Notes under the pieces: generated by a model
The model's database searches: none
What the model was told of the DNA's origin: nothing
What the model saw: the letters and a program-made list of their open reading frames with translations, nothing else
Shown here: positions 11,637-23,096 of the stretch, in pieces
How positions within the stretch are numbered: position 1 is the first letter of the stretch
How the letters are laid out: every line of letters starts with the position of its first letter
Position numbers and translations under genes: made by a program
Assembly: GCA_947683425.1 (NCBI GenBank)
Contig: CANTUQ010000058.1
Coordinates: 15,625,501-15,689,500, forward strand
Source: Excoecaria cochinchinensis
Taxonomy: Eukaryota; Streptophyta; Magnoliopsida; Malpighiales; Euphorbiaceae
DNA: 64,000 nucleotides
Direction of reading: 5' to 3'

Positions 11637-12909
11637 TGTTGGTCTAAGGTCACACTCTAATTTTGATGATTATCAAACCTTAAATAAACTCTATTAAGAA
11701 TTCTGTTCTAAACAAATTTGTGCAGGAATATCTTCTATGAGTTTGTCTGATATAAAGGATCACTATTCTGAAGAAAGCATGGACTTTAGTTGTAAATTTG
11801 TTTATTGCCTTAGTTTGCTAGAAATTAGGTTATTAATATGTAAAATCAAATTGAGGCAAAATATTCTCATTCATACATATCATAGTTTTAAAATTGCACA
11901 AAAATACTTTAAGTCAGAAATGAACTTTTTATCAAAACTAATTTTTCGTCAGAAAATGGTTCTTTAGAAAATGAATTTCTGTGCATCAGTTTTCTACACA
12001 AATTTCTAAATAAAATTCTATCTACCATTTTCTAACTGAATTTCTGCTCGTATCAGAATTCTGGGCAAAACTCAGAATCGCACAAAAAGACAAAATAACG
12101 GCTAGAAAACGGCTAGTTAGTTTTTTACTTGTCTATTTTGCCCTCCAACAGCTATAAACGGCTACCTTATGTTTTAAGCATCCAAAACTAATTTTTTGGG
12201 TATAAATACATGATGTTTTACCCATTAGAAGGTTAGAGAAAGTTTGGAAAGAAATTCTAACTCTTAAGAGAAAAGCATAAATCTTTTATTTCACTTTTCA
12301 CATCTTTTGCACTTCACTCTTTACTCATACTCCTCAATTTGGTTATAGCTTTTGTTGTAATCTTAGTGTGAGGAAATTCTATTGATAAAGATTGTGAGTT
12401 GGGGTTGGCTAGAAACCTAGGAAGAATTCTAGTAAGTGTTTTAATCTTTTACTTTGGGAAAAAGATTGTGGGTAGATATACAAATTTAGGATTGTATATT
12501 GGCTTTTACTCTTGCCTTTAAAAGAGTTAAGATTGAAGAAAGGCTCAAGTAGTGAATCTTGGGGAGTGGATGTAGGCATGTTGGCCGAACCACTATAAAT
12601 TCTGTGTGCAAGCTTTTCTGACATCTTTTCTACTCTGTTTTTATATTCTGAATTTTAATTTGTCAAATCTGTCCTTAAAGATTTTCTGGAAAATTCTCCA
12701 ACAGATTTCATAGATTCATTTTTCAGAATTATCCTTGAATTTTTGATTGAAAAAGAAGTTACAAAAATCTTTTCCAAGTTTGCATTAAGTTTCTGTTTTG
12801 AAAGTCATAAATTATGTATTTCTAAACAATTCTGTTTCATTAGAAAATCAGTCAGAAAATTTCGAGACACCCAATTCACCCCCCCTCTTGAGTGTCTTTG
12901 GGACCTACA
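11637..12909 (+). repeat. 3' LTR of the Sirevirus-like element
   Basis: TGTTGGTC to CTACA, 1273 bp, same length as the 5' LTR with roughly 20 substitutions and no net indel. It is followed by target duplication AATAG (12910-12914). The low divergence makes it one of the youngest insertions in the window. Confidence 0.93.
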
Positions 12910-12914
12910 AATAG

Positions 12915-13189
12915 CACTCCTAATTAAGAGCATAAGGCTCTCTATAAATAGGGCTAAGGTAAAGATAAGAAAGAGAGGAAGAAAAAGTTCTTATACTGAA
13001 ATTCTGCTAGATTATCCCCTCGCCTGCTTTACACTCTGAGAGACTTTTAGACTGTGATTTAGTTGTCGTTATCCCGCTTATGGATATCAGTCGGACCAGT
13101 GATGCCAGAAGGGATCCTTATAAACGCTTCCGCCAAAGTATATACGCTACAAGAGGTATATAACATATAATCTGATTATATTACATCCA
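12915..13189 (+). repeat. 3' LTR of copia copy A, right part
   Basis: Sequence resumes after the nested element. It has TATAAATA at 12943-12950 and CGCTACAAGAGGTATATAA near 13145, matching the LTR 3' regions of B and D. The exact end is uncertain; ACATCCA at 13189 is the best CA terminus. Confidence 0.65.
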
Positions 13190-13559
13190 AATATGCATAT
13201 GGCATGTTATTTTCTCTTCATAAAACAAAAGAATTCTAACTCCAAGGTTTTGAAAAATATCTCAATTGCAAACTATCTTATTTTAATAGTTCAAGAAAAA
13301 GGTGGATTAATGATGGATTTTCTGTAAATAAAATAATAAATCAAAGAACCCTAATAGGCTTACAGTATATATATAGTTTCAACAATCTTAGATTTGTTGA
13401 GTTTGGAGAGAATCCAAACCCAACAATTAGGCATGCATGAATATATATAGATACTATTAAATTGGATTATATCTATGATAAATGAATTTAATGATAATTT
13501 ATACAAAGTAATTACATAACTTGCCATTCTATTGAGGCAAAGAAAGTTCCATTTTGTAT

Positions 13560-13895
13560 AGATGGTTTCTAAGAATATGCAATCTTGCGATATTTAATCG
13601 AGCAGTACACTTTAGATGGTTTATTGAACAATTGATGTAAACCCGTTGGTTTGTTTTTATATCATATTTTGATATTAATCATTATGTCAACTAACATAAC
13701 AAATACACAACAATAAACTTAATTTTATTTTAAGTTAAAGCAAATCTGAAATTGACATGCATGTTAGTATTTTTTTTCTCCTAATTAGATGCTTCAATTC
13801 AATAATTATCGAATAATTTCTACGCTTATTACTGTGATGTAACCTGATGGTTGATAGATTGCATGATTGACCTTCTATTAATTACGAAATTATGG
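13560..13895 (+). repeat. Direct repeat, first copy
   Basis: It shares long blocks with 15640-16025, including AGAATATGCAATCTTG, TTTATTGAACAATTGATGTA and ATTATCGAATAATTTCTACG, ending at a shared GATGTAACC..GATTGATAGA region. Copies have drifted by substitutions and small indels. Confidence 0.8.
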
Positions 13896-14751
13896 GCCAA
13901 TTAAAATGTTTAAAATGTCTGAAAGTTGCAGCAACTTGGTTTCTTTCTCATACCAAATCTAATGCTTTGATCTTTTTTATGTTCATATGCTGACATTTTA
14001 TTTTATTAGAGAAAATCCATTAAGCACAGTTATTTTCATTTTTTTAATTATTTATTTTTGTTCTTTGGAAGTTGTTAATTTTCGAATTTCACAGCAATTA
14101 ATTATTTTATCATCTGGTAAAGGTTGTCTTGAATTTGAACAATTGATTGTCTTATGTATGGGCTGTAAATTAAGAGATGGAGATCTTCTGGTGTTATGAA
14201 AAGGACTCTGATAAAATTATACATGGACGTGGACATGGACAACACCCATTAGGGTTGAAAATAGGTAACACTACCTATGACTGTGCGATGCATCTTTACC
14301 TTCAACCAGAGACTAGTTTACTTTGTAGCCATTCCCTTCCTCGGGAGAAAAGCTACTGAGCTGATATTCTCCTCTTTTCTGAATATATAAATTGAGAAAG
14401 TATATAAATTACGGAATTAAAAAAAAAAATATGAGGAAATAATAATTTTAACATTCTATGTTTGATGATTGAAGAGCAAAAATCATGAAACTATAAAAGA
14501 TGAGCATATCTATAGGCTCTAGATAAAGAAACAACAAGATTGCAATTCCGTATCATGTAACTATTTTCTCTTCATTTTTATGCGTTTTGTATGCATTTTT
14601 CTTTTTTCTTTTTTTTTTTTTATTTTTTTATTTTCACATAATACTAAGTATCTTTACATATTGTGTAAAGTTAAAATATTTATATCCAATTATTTTATAT
14701 CAATGCTATAAAGTTAAAATACACAAAACACTTAGTAAAACTATCCATTAG

Positions 14752-14752
<1 letters not shown>

Positions 14753-14784
<32 letters not shown>
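14753..14784. repeat. (TA)n microsatellite
   Basis: An uninterrupted TA dinucleotide run of about 30 bases in AT-rich intergenic DNA. Confidence 0.9.
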
Positions 14785-14788
<4 letters not shown>

Positions 14789-14926
14789 TTATTTATTTGA
14801 TTTTGCATTTAAATAAATTTAGGTAAGCCCACTTTAAGTTTTACAATTTAGTTATATGATTATTATTAGATTAAAATTTGAGAGAGACACTTAAGATAAA
14901 TTAATGAATTACTATATATATATATA

Positions 14927-15056
14927 GTTATCGTGGTGGAGTCACGTTCAGTTATACACATCCTAACTTTTAGAATTTTCTTAATTATATATATAATGCA
15001 TATAGTGGTAGAGTCACGTTCAGTTGTACACCCTCACTTTTAGAATTTTCTTAATT

Positions 15057-15068
<12 letters not shown>
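14927..15068 (+). repeat. Short tandem duplication
   Basis: Two adjacent copies of about 70 bases share GAGTCACGTTCAGTT, TACAC and CTTTTAGAATTTTCTTAATT; the second copy is slightly shorter. Confidence 0.75.
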
Positions 15069-15089
<21 letters not shown>

Positions 15090-15639
15090 AGAAATTTATT
15101 ATAAAAAATTAAAAAAATGATACATCCAATTATCTTCCGTTAGAATTAAAAAAATGACATAATAATAAAAAAAAATACCAATATACTAAGAGACAACTAT
15201 ATTACAACACTTTATATGTCTACTTTGACATTTTTATCTCACATAAGGCACTATTATAGCTTCTTATCAAATATAACTTTGAAATTAGAAAACTGAAAAA
15301 ATTAAAAAGCAATTAGAAGTACAAACAACTAAAAAACAAATCTAGTCTGATAAAATTTTCTAAACAAATCTCATTTTTCCATTACAAAAAAATTACTTCT
15401 CTTAAAATCATATTTAACATTCTACAATTGTATGGGTTGCCGAATTAGCATTAAATACATTATAAATTAATCTTATTATATATTACATATAAAATAATTT
15501 GTTATTGGAATTTGTATTCATAAATTAATCTTATTATATATTGTTTTATGTGCAAATATTTACATACATAATAACTTATTACTGGAGTGATTTTGTGAAG
15601 CTGATTTAAAGAAGAAAAATCCTTTTATTTTTCTGTCTC

Positions 15640-16025
15640 AGAATATGCAATCTTGTGATATTTATTCCACTTTAATCGAGCAGTAGATTCTAACGATTCC
15701 GCCAAAGAAATGAATTAGTTTTCTTTGGTGGGTAAGCAGAAGAGAAGGCTGGCAACTCGATCAAGTTTTGCAGCCATCTTGGAATGATTTATTGAACAAT
15801 TGATGTAACCCGTTTGTTGGTTTTATGTCATATTTTGATATTATTCATTACGTCAACTATCAAATAAAATTAATTTTATTTTAAGTAAATAAATCTGAAA
15901 TTGACATATATATAATACATAAGATGCTTCAATTCAATAATTATCGAATAATTTCTACGCTTATTACTATGATGTAACCCTTTGATTGATAGACCATGTT
16001 TGACCTTCGATTAATTATGAAACCA
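15640..16025 (+). repeat. Direct repeat, second copy
   Basis: Second copy of the 13560-13895 repeat, with an extra segment of about 80 bases (around 15690-15780) absent from the first copy. Confidence 0.8.
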
Positions 16026-16388
16026 TTGTCGCTTAAGTTTAAAATTTAAACAATGACATTTTTGTACCAAAACAAAAACATCTACATTTCAGATTTTCAT
16101 AGCATGTTTAATTTTATATGTTGACATGATTCGGTGCTCAACGTCCTGTCATGCATCTGCCTAAAGACTGCCCAGATTTAACCTCCACTGACCGTGACAG
16201 TACCCATGTTCTTAAACTCGGTAAATGTATATTCATATTCTGAATCAATTAACTAACGAGAACTATTCTACTTTGACCTTTAGCATGCGGAACCTCAACT
16301 ATTCTTGAAATTGTTCTATGCAACATAAAATCATGAAAATTGCAGTAATTCAAATTTATTCTCTTGCATATTGAAACTATTAATAATA

Positions 16389-16517
16389 ATAATGACGACC
16401 ACGAAGACGATGGTGGCAGCAGAGAGAGCAATAGGCCCACATAAATTGCAGCAACTGGCAAGAGAGCGAGGGAAAATACAGCTTGAAAAGTTGGAAGTTC
16501 TTAGATCACAGCAACAG
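16389..16517 (+). other. Exon-like open frame ending at a splice donor
   Basis: From ATG at 16389 a 43-codon frame is Lys/Arg/Gln-rich (LQQLARERGKIQLEKLEV). It ends exactly in front of CAG|GTAAAC at 16517/16518. It could be a first exon or a fragment of a captured or duplicated gene. I do not recognise the protein and see no matching next exon. Confidence 0.2.
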
Positions 16518-16691
16518 GTAAACTGCCACATGCAACAGAAACTATAATAAATCACCAAAAATCTTGTATTGATATCTCAACCAAAGAATTTGCTTTCTTT
16601 GATAAACTTGCTCATTTAAGCGTGTTGCTCAATCCATTATGCATGTAAAATATTCAACAAGAGAATTATTCAGCTCAAATTGCTTCAAGAA

Positions 16692-17459
16692 TCATCTTCC
16701 ACTGTCCACTCTATATATTTTGGGATGCAACTCAATTAATGGAATTGGAAATCGCCCATAGGTCACCAAATCACCAACCATTATCATGCTACGTTTCAAC
16801 ATTTTCAACTCTTCAATCGAACATTTTGGTAATTTTGTCCTTTCTTGTTTCCGGTTGTCAAACTTAACAATGTCACGGCTCGATATCCAGTAACTTTCAG
16901 GTGCTGAAAAGGAAGAACCGGGCATCAGTAGTGCACAGAAAATTCATTACTTTAATGAAAATAACTAATGAAAAGAAAGGAAGAAAAGGCATATTATTTG
17001 GTTCAGGTAAATAATACATGACAACTGCAAGACAGGCACAGGTTACATTCAGATTCAGAAAGGACAATTTGACATCGACTATTAAAACGAATATAACCAA
17101 AAAAGACAATCACCCATCACCCATACACGCTACAATAGTATATCCTACCATCATCTCTTTATATGCAGAGTAGTTTTTAATTAATTGTGAAATCAAATAT
17201 TGTCTTCTCAAAAGCTGGAGGCAATAATAGTTCTAAGATAAGTCCCACCTGAACGAATGCTAATCATGATTGCCATAAACAAAGTTGGTGTAGTTGTGTT
17301 CGCGCTGATGATAACAAATCGAACCTGAAGTGCAATAATATGCAGCTGCAACACATGTCTCTTCTTCCCCTTAATCAAATTTATGGTATTCGGTAGTGGT
17401 TTCATTTTTCGCAGTTTCCTTGAAAAAACAAGAGGTGACTGAGGAACTGTGACTGGCAC
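16692..17459 (-). other. Unassigned exon-like stretches downstream of the PPR gene
   Basis: On the minus strand, an open frame with LPNTINLIKGKKRHVLQL ends at CAG|GTTCG (17325/17324). A second stretch (about 16905 down to 16692) follows the acceptor-like TTCTTCCTTTTCAG. One of its frames has IEELKMLKRSMIMVGDLV; however, simple in-phase splicing leads into a different frame that soon stops. It may be a degraded gene, or 3' sequence of the PPR transcript. No family recognised. Confidence 0.2.
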
Positions 17460-17930
17460 AGACTGAGCAGCAACTAGATACTCCAGCTACAGTTAACATA
17501 TGCAATGTCTTGATGAAGGATGCAATCGAGTTCCCAGCATAGAATACAATATAACGTTGAAAAATAAGGATTCCTGTAGGCATCCCATTAGAAATGCTTC
17601 CTCAACAAGTTGAAAGATCATAAAAACAACTGAGTAACCACAATAGGTCCTGAACATCTAAAGATGAATACAAAGATGTTAAGGTCATACAGGTGCCCTT
17701 TCACTGTAACAACTTGTGCTTTGGCTCTTAATAAGCATTAAACATCCAGCTGCAACTGTGAGTCCATATAGGTCAGTTATGATGTTGGTAAAGATTATAG
17801 TTCCGGCAGCTTGTTTGGGTATGGATTATTGGTCTCTGCAAAGTAGATACAAGGCACTGTTCCATATATACTAGCCTTTGAACAAAGATGCAAGAAAATA
17901 ATTATTGATTGCTTAAGGTTCTGGCAATGT

Positions 17931-19445
17931 CTATGAGTTTGTTTTTCCATCCACGAGTTTTAGTAATTCATCCTGTGCAAAATCCATATCAGATATTGAG
18001 GTAAGAAGAAGAGCTTCCCAAGCACTAACACCAGGAAAAACATTATTGTTAACCATTTTCTGAAGTAATTCCAATGCTTTACCAACTGCGCCGATTTGGG
18101 ACAATGCACATATCATCCCATCAAACGTCAAATTCTGAGGGCATAAACCCTTATCCAATACTTCCTCCAACAACGCATAAGCATCAAATATTTTGCCATT
18201 ACAAATCAAACCATCAATCATAATTTTGTAAGTCTGCAAACCCAACCCAATTCCCTTAGAACCCATCTCCCTCACAAGGTCCCATCCTCTGCTAATTTCC
18301 CCACTCTTATATAACTCCTTTAATAGCACATTGTAAGTAATCAAATTAGGTTTACATCCCAACTCCTCCATGCAAGCAACCATTTTGATTCCTGCCTCTA
18401 CGTTGCTTTGCTTACAAAGACCATCTATATAAACATTGTAAGTATAAACATCAGGGATCAAGCCAAACACAAGCAATTCATCAAACACCTCATCGGCTTT
18501 AGCATAAAACCCATTTGCAATAACTCCCTTTAAAACCATGGTATAGCAAACAATATCAGGCTTGATTCCATCTGATTTCATCTGATTCAAAACATCCAAA
18601 GCATCCATACCCATCTCTCTTCTCACCAAAAACCTAATTACATTACTATAATCAACTATTGCAGGACAAAATCCCAATCTCCTCAATTCTCGAAAAAATC
18701 CCATAACCTCAACACTACTAGATCCATCCTCTTGTTCACAAAGCGATGAAAAAAGCAAAGAACAAATTTTAGAATCAACATTAAACCCATCAGCCATCAT
18801 GCAATTAAATATCTCAACAGCATAACCAACCTTCTTAATTCTGCAAAGGGCATCAATCAGCAACAAAAAGCTGGAATCTTCGATTCGGACATTCATAGCC
18901 CGACTCTTCAACAAAACTTCAGGGACCAATTTGAGACCTTCACTGGTTGCAGAAAGAACTGAAAGCAGAGTATTGAGCAAGTACACGGAAGGAAAGTATC
19001 TAAACTTGGGTGTTCTATAAAAAAGTTGAACGGCATTTTGAATCTGATTGGCACTGCCATAAAATTCAATTAGATGGGCTAAAATGAATTCGGGTGTCTC
19101 AAAAGTTTCGACCTTTTCAAGATGATCAAGAACAAGGGGAATGTGGTGGAGAAGGGAGTTTCTGGTAAGAGTTTTGAAGAGAAAGTGATAAGCTTGAGGC
19201 GTGGGTTTACAATCGTAGATGGTAAAGGAGTGGATTAGAGAAGAAAGAAGATAAGGCTTGTCAGAGTTTTGTTGTTGAAGTTGAAGTGATGGCGGTGGTG
19301 ATGCTATGGCTGCTTGTATAAAGACTCTCATGGCCAGTTGTTGATTGAAAGTTTGATGCCATTTGGCTTTGAAAGGAGAGTGTGGCCATTTCCGGTGTTT
19401 CCTCAAGAAAAGGCTACCAGCTTTGAAAGAAGATGATCTAACCAT
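17931..19445 (-). CDS. Pentatricopeptide repeat protein, P class, probably mitochondrial
   Basis: Intact intronless gene of 504 residues. I start it at the ATG at 19445 (MVRSSSFKAG); the longer open frame begins only with TTG. The basic, Ser-rich N-terminus with LRKHRKWPHSPFK suggests an organelle transit peptide, likely mitochondrial. Residues about 190-472 hold eight consecutive 35-residue P-type repeats (one of 38), for example VYTYNVYIDGLCKQ, LITYNVLLKELYKSG and LQTYKIMIDGLICNG; earlier degenerate repeats are likely. No E, DYW or SMR domain follows. P-class PPR proteins bind organelle RNA and affect its stability, splicing or translation; the RNA target cannot be read from sequence. The N-terminus recalls Arabidopsis At2g38420-like proteins, from memory only. 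A MULE end lies 147 bp upstream of the ATG. Confidence 0.93.
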   Translation of the reverse strand: MVRSSSFKAGSLFLRKHRKWPHSPFKAKWHQTFNQQLAMRVFIQAAIASPPPSLQLQQQNSDKPYLLSSLIHSFTIYDCKPTPQAYHFLFKTLTRNSLLHHIPLVLDHLEKVETFETPEFILAHLIEFYGSANQIQNAVQLFYRTPKFRYFPSVYLLNTLLSVLSATSEGLKLVPEVLLKSRAMNVRIEDSSFLLLIDALCRIKKVGYAVEIFNCMMADGFNVDSKICSLLFSSLCEQEDGSSSVEVMGFFRELRRLGFCPAIVDYSNVIRFLVRREMGMDALDVLNQMKSDGIKPDIVCYTMVLKGVIANGFYAKADEVFDELLVFGLIPDVYTYNVYIDGLCKQSNVEAGIKMVACMEELGCKPNLITYNVLLKELYKSGEISRGWDLVREMGSKGIGLGLQTYKIMIDGLICNGKIFDAYALLEEVLDKGLCPQNLTFDGMICALSQIGAVGKALELLQKMVNNNVFPGVSAWEALLLTSISDMDFAQDELLKLVDGKTNS

Positions 19446-19592
19446 GTTTGCATTTCCAAATTCCAATTCTAAAGTGAAATATGCTTTCGGTATTATAGTT
19501 GGGGACGACAGAGATGACTGAGTTAAAAATTGATTGCGGAAACATTTGAATATTTAAAATCCAAACCGAAAATGTAATTTGGGCCGGATTGT

Positions 19593-19680
19593 GGGACCTT
19601 TTTACTAATAATGTTTTTATAAAACTTATTTTGATTTTTGGGGTGGTTTGAAAGTTATTTGAGGGTTTGGAGAGAAACAT
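19593..19680 (+). repeat. Left terminal inverted repeat of MULE-1
   Basis: It pairs imperfectly with 24032-24117. Shared order: GGGA, T-run, AAAACTTATTTT/AAAAATTATTTT, TTTTTGGGGTG, GTTATTTGAGGG/GTATTTGGAGAG. Confidence 0.75.
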
Positions 19681-19925
19681 TGCGGAAATGAAAAGTGGGG
19701 CCCAAGTTGTGCTAAATAATCTAATACCATTTCTGCAAATGTACCTTGCGGAAATGGAAATGAATATAAGTGATTGTCGGAAATGAAAAGTGGGGCCCAA
19801 GCTGTGCGAAATAATCTAATACCATTTCCGCAAATGTACTTTGCGGAAATGGAAGTGGGTCCCGCCAACAATCACTTATATGCATTTCCATTTCCGCAAG
19901 GTACATTTGCAGAAATGGAAGGGTA
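19681..19925. repeat. Subterminal palindromic array of MULE-1, left side
   Basis: A 95-bp tandem unit (starts 19684 and 19779) carries CCATTTCYGCAAATGTA and TTGCGGAAATGG, so each unit can fold back. A further inverted copy of about 50 bases (19869-19919) mirrors 19727-19777. The repeated TTTCCGCAA core is a candidate transposase-binding site. Confidence 0.8.
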
Positions 19926-21046
19926 GCCGACCAATTGCACAGAATTGTGCAATAATTAATTCTTATTTCTGCAGTGATAATACGCAGAAATAGGCACTTT
20001 TTCTCACTTTTTTCGGTCAATTATGAAAAAGTTGGAAAAAAGAGTGACCGAAATGTAGTATAAATATGCATGTTTGAAATGTGTTTTTAGTTTGTGTAAG
20101 TTGTGATAGGGAGACGAGGAAGATTAGCATTTGCAGTATTTGAGAAGTTTTGCGAGTAGAGTGATTAAATTTATGATATAAATTTAAGTGTGTCCTTGTT
20201 CTTATATGATAATAAAAAAAAATTTATCAGTATTTGGTAAGTTTTTTTGTTTAATTTATTTTAATATGTCGAATTTATTTTTAATTGTATTGTATTAACA
20301 CTGATCTAATTTTTTTGTTAACTTTGATAAATTACAGATATCAATTGAAGTGCGATAGAAAAAAGACAGATATATCATAATTTTCGGAGTAAGGTATTAT
20401 TTCACTGATATTGTATATTTTTATTTGTGATTTTATATGTTTAAATATAAAAAAATGAATGTAAATATGTTATATTTATATACTGTAATATTATAAAAGT
20501 TGAAGAAAATATTGTAAAATTTATAAGTAAATGATAATTAAAAAATTACAAATTTGTTTGTTAATATAAATTTTATTTTTATTAATTATATACCAATAGA
20601 TGGAAGCGCTTTGCATAATAGTATGAATAGTTTATTTGAAGTCTATAATAAAAATTTGAAATAATGAGCATGCTACAAAATATGATGAATTAGTTATAAT
20701 ATTTGTAAAAGATGTAATGAAAATTAGTAGAGAAAATATTTTGAAAGTTAGGGATATAATGCCAGTCGAACAAAAAATTTATTGTGAATGGTACAATTAC
20801 AATATATGCCTTAAATATTATGTTTTCTAGAGTACAATTACTGTTGCAGTTTTTATTTCATTTCATTATTATAATTTTGAAAATATTATTATTGGTGTTG
20901 TAGTTATTTTAGTATTTAAATGGGATAAATTATTATTTAAATATCATAATTTATTGCTTTATTTCATAAATAGACCATATTAGCAGATAAAATAAATATC
21001 AATTTAAAATAATATAATTGTATTATAACTTACAGATAATTTGAAA

Positions 21047-23096
21047 ATGTCAGTATATGTAGATTTTTACTTGCACATGAGTGGTCAAATAAGTTATGGG
21101 ATTGCAGGTTTTGAATATAATACTTCGAGTCCAATGCCATTACAAGGAGACTTAGATTTACAAATAAGCCAATTCTTGCTGAATTGATACATAAAATTCA
21201 CATTAAATTGAGTTTAGGTATTAACGATGTAATTCAAAGGATTATATACAGAAGTTCAAGGTACAATCGAGGATCATTAAGTTGGACATCGGTGGATTTA
21301 GTAGATAACAGTGACATAGATATGATTTATGAAAATTTTAGACAATATGATGATAGTTTCTTGGTGGAATTAATTATTATAGTGGGTGAAGGGGGTGTCG
21401 GAGCTAATATGGCAATATATGATACTGGTGATGAAAATAGAAATGATGCGTCGCACATGGAAAATGTTCAGCCAAGCCAATAATTATATGTAACTGATGT
21501 GGGTCCACGTCAGCCTAGGCATTCCGTCAGTAGGGAAGATATTGAAATTTTGCTCGAAACAAATTTTTGTCAGTTTTTTGGTGATGATGTGGGTTTTAGT
21601 CAGCCTAGGCAGTCTTTCAGTCGACGGGATGGTGAATTGCTTCTTAGAGAGGACAGTGTCAGCTCAGGACTCAGACGTCTTTTTCAATCGGTTAGCCATA
21701 TGCCTGATGTTTCAATGAGTCGGCGTAGACAGTCAATTAGCCAAGTGCAAGATGCTTCAATGAGTCAGCATAGACAGTCAATTAGCAATGTGCCCAATGC
21801 TTCAATGAGTCAACCTAGACAGTTAGTTAGCCATATGCCTGATGCTTCTGTGAGTCAACATAGACGGCCCGTCAGTCAGATGTGTGATGCTTCTATTAGT
21901 CAGCTTAGGCGGTCTATTAATCGAAGGGTTGGTAATTTTTTCAGTAAATCCAAATTTGGCAGCAGATCACGCAGTCGTCGAGATGAGCATAACTTTGTAC
22001 AACCAGTAGGTGATGACCCAAGTTGAGGTACAGAGCATACTGCCATAGACAATCAGTTGAACATAGGACAGATGCGGGTCCTAGTGATGTTCAGTCGACT
22101 GTTGAAGGACGGGATGGAAATTTAATGGACTATTTCTTGCATGGAAACTGTCGTAACAATTTGGCAAATGAGAGTCTTTCTTTAAATGACATTGCTACAA
22201 ATGTCAAAAATGAAACTCAAGTAGATGTTGACACCATGGATCAAGACGAAAATGAGTTCTTAAACAATGATTATCTGTCATCTAATGACGATATAGAGGC
22301 TGACACAGCAAATATGAGTGCAAAAAACGATGATTGCGATTTTGGTGACGGTCATGAGTCATCTGATACGCAGTATGTCAGTCCCTTAGCATCAGTCAAT
22401 GTCAGTGGGGAGACAAATGAAGCAATATTTAACTTTCCATCGGAACACTATACGACAATTGACTTTGATGAATTAGAAGTTAATATGTCTGAAGGTGAGC
22501 GTTTTGAAAATTGGGATGGTACCTTTGAGTTATCTGTAGGTTTGCTTTTCAACAATAAGGATGAAGTCACATCCTGTGTAAAAAAAAACTCAATCATGAG
22601 AAATATTGGCTTCAGAGTCGTGGAATCGAAGCCGAAATACTGGGTTTTGAGGTGCGCTAAATCGAAAATTGGGTGTGAGTGGAGGTTAAGAGCAGCGAAA
22701 AAAGAGAGAAGCCCTTTCTGGATGATCACAAGGTTCAAGCGACCACATTCATGCTTATTTACAGGTAATATGTCAAAGGATCACAGACAGTTGGGATGGC
22801 AAATAATTCGCAATTGCATCAGGGGGATGGCAAGTAAAAATCCAATCTTACCAATTGATGTGATTATTGCTGCTATAAAAGAGCGATTTCAGTATGAGGT
22901 ATCGTATTATAAGGCTTGGTATGCGAAGATGGGCGCACTCGAGTCTATCTTTGGAAATTATGTGGAATCATATGAGAGACTGTCGGGTTTTTTATATGCT
23001 TTACAAAATTATAATCCCGGAACTGTTATACAAATGTATTTGTATTTTGCCATCCTTCGATATATATCTCCATATAAACAAATAGATATTAAATAA
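21047..23096 (+). pseudogene. mudrA: mudrA-type MULE transposase remnant, N-terminal half
   Basis: It starts with MSVYVDFYLHMSGQISYG at 21047, typical of plant MULE transposases, then a frameshift near 21180 and a stop at 21481-21483. The next part has five 15-residue Ser/Arg-rich repeats. After another shift near 22023, an acidic region leads to the MuDR DNA-binding domain: FNNKDEVTSCVKKNSIM, YWVLRCAKSKIGCEWRLRAA (a WRKY/GCM-like zinc region: Cys, Cys, His-Ser-Cys ending at about 22750) and LESIFGNYVESYERLSGFL. The frame ends at 23096, just where the DDE catalytic domain should begin (PGTVIQMY). With catalytic domain missing and at least two frame breaks, it is not functional. Confidence 0.88.
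21703..21927 (+). repeat. 45-bp tandem coding repeat in mudrA remnant
   Basis: Five consecutive 15-codon units of the form PDASMSQHRQSISHM, in frame. Units differ at several positions but keep the 45-base period, giving an Arg/Ser/Gln-rich, probably disordered segment. Confidence 0.9.

Larger units (their letters stand above)
6777..12909 (+). mobile_element. Sirevirus-like Ty1/copia element, gag-only, nested
   Basis: A structurally complete insertion. Both LTRs are 1273 bp, begin TGTTGG and end CCTACA, and differ at roughly 20 positions by eye. The target duplication AATAG lies at 6772-6776 and 12910-12914. A tRNA-Met-type primer site follows the 5' LTR and a polypurine tract precedes the 3' LTR. 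Inside are one long gag frame and a protease stub; integrase, reverse transcriptase and RNase H are absent. A double zinc-knuckle Gag, long LTRs and repeated AAAAAGGGGGAGA tracts are features described for the SIRE/Maximus (Sirevirus) lineage. It must depend on a full relative for movement. Confidence 0.93.
1..13189 (+). mobile_element. Degenerate Ty1/copia retrotransposon, copy A (5' end outside window)
   Basis: Remains of gag, protease, integrase, reverse transcriptase and RNase H follow in Ty1/copia order on the + strand, with a 3' LTR beginning TGATAGAG at 6550. The same family is present twice on the minus strand (29362-41028 and 29008-53529), and alignment with those copies by eye sets the layout. 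The 5' LTR and primer binding site are not in the window. The 3' LTR is split by a younger element at 6777-12909. Numerous stops and frameshifts show that it cannot encode its own proteins. No 3' target duplication can be tested because the left end is missing. Confidence 0.9.
13190..16388. other. Intergenic DNA without a supported gene
   Basis: AT-rich, with only short random frames. It contains a long direct repeat (13560-13895 and 15640-16025), a (TA)n run and a short tandem duplication, listed separately. No coding region, RNA gene or complete transposon is supported. Confidence 0.6.

Noticed and set aside
19446..19466. Longer start for the PPR protein at 19466
   Set aside because: The codon there is TTG; the first ATG in frame is at 19445 and begins the conserved-looking MVRSSS.
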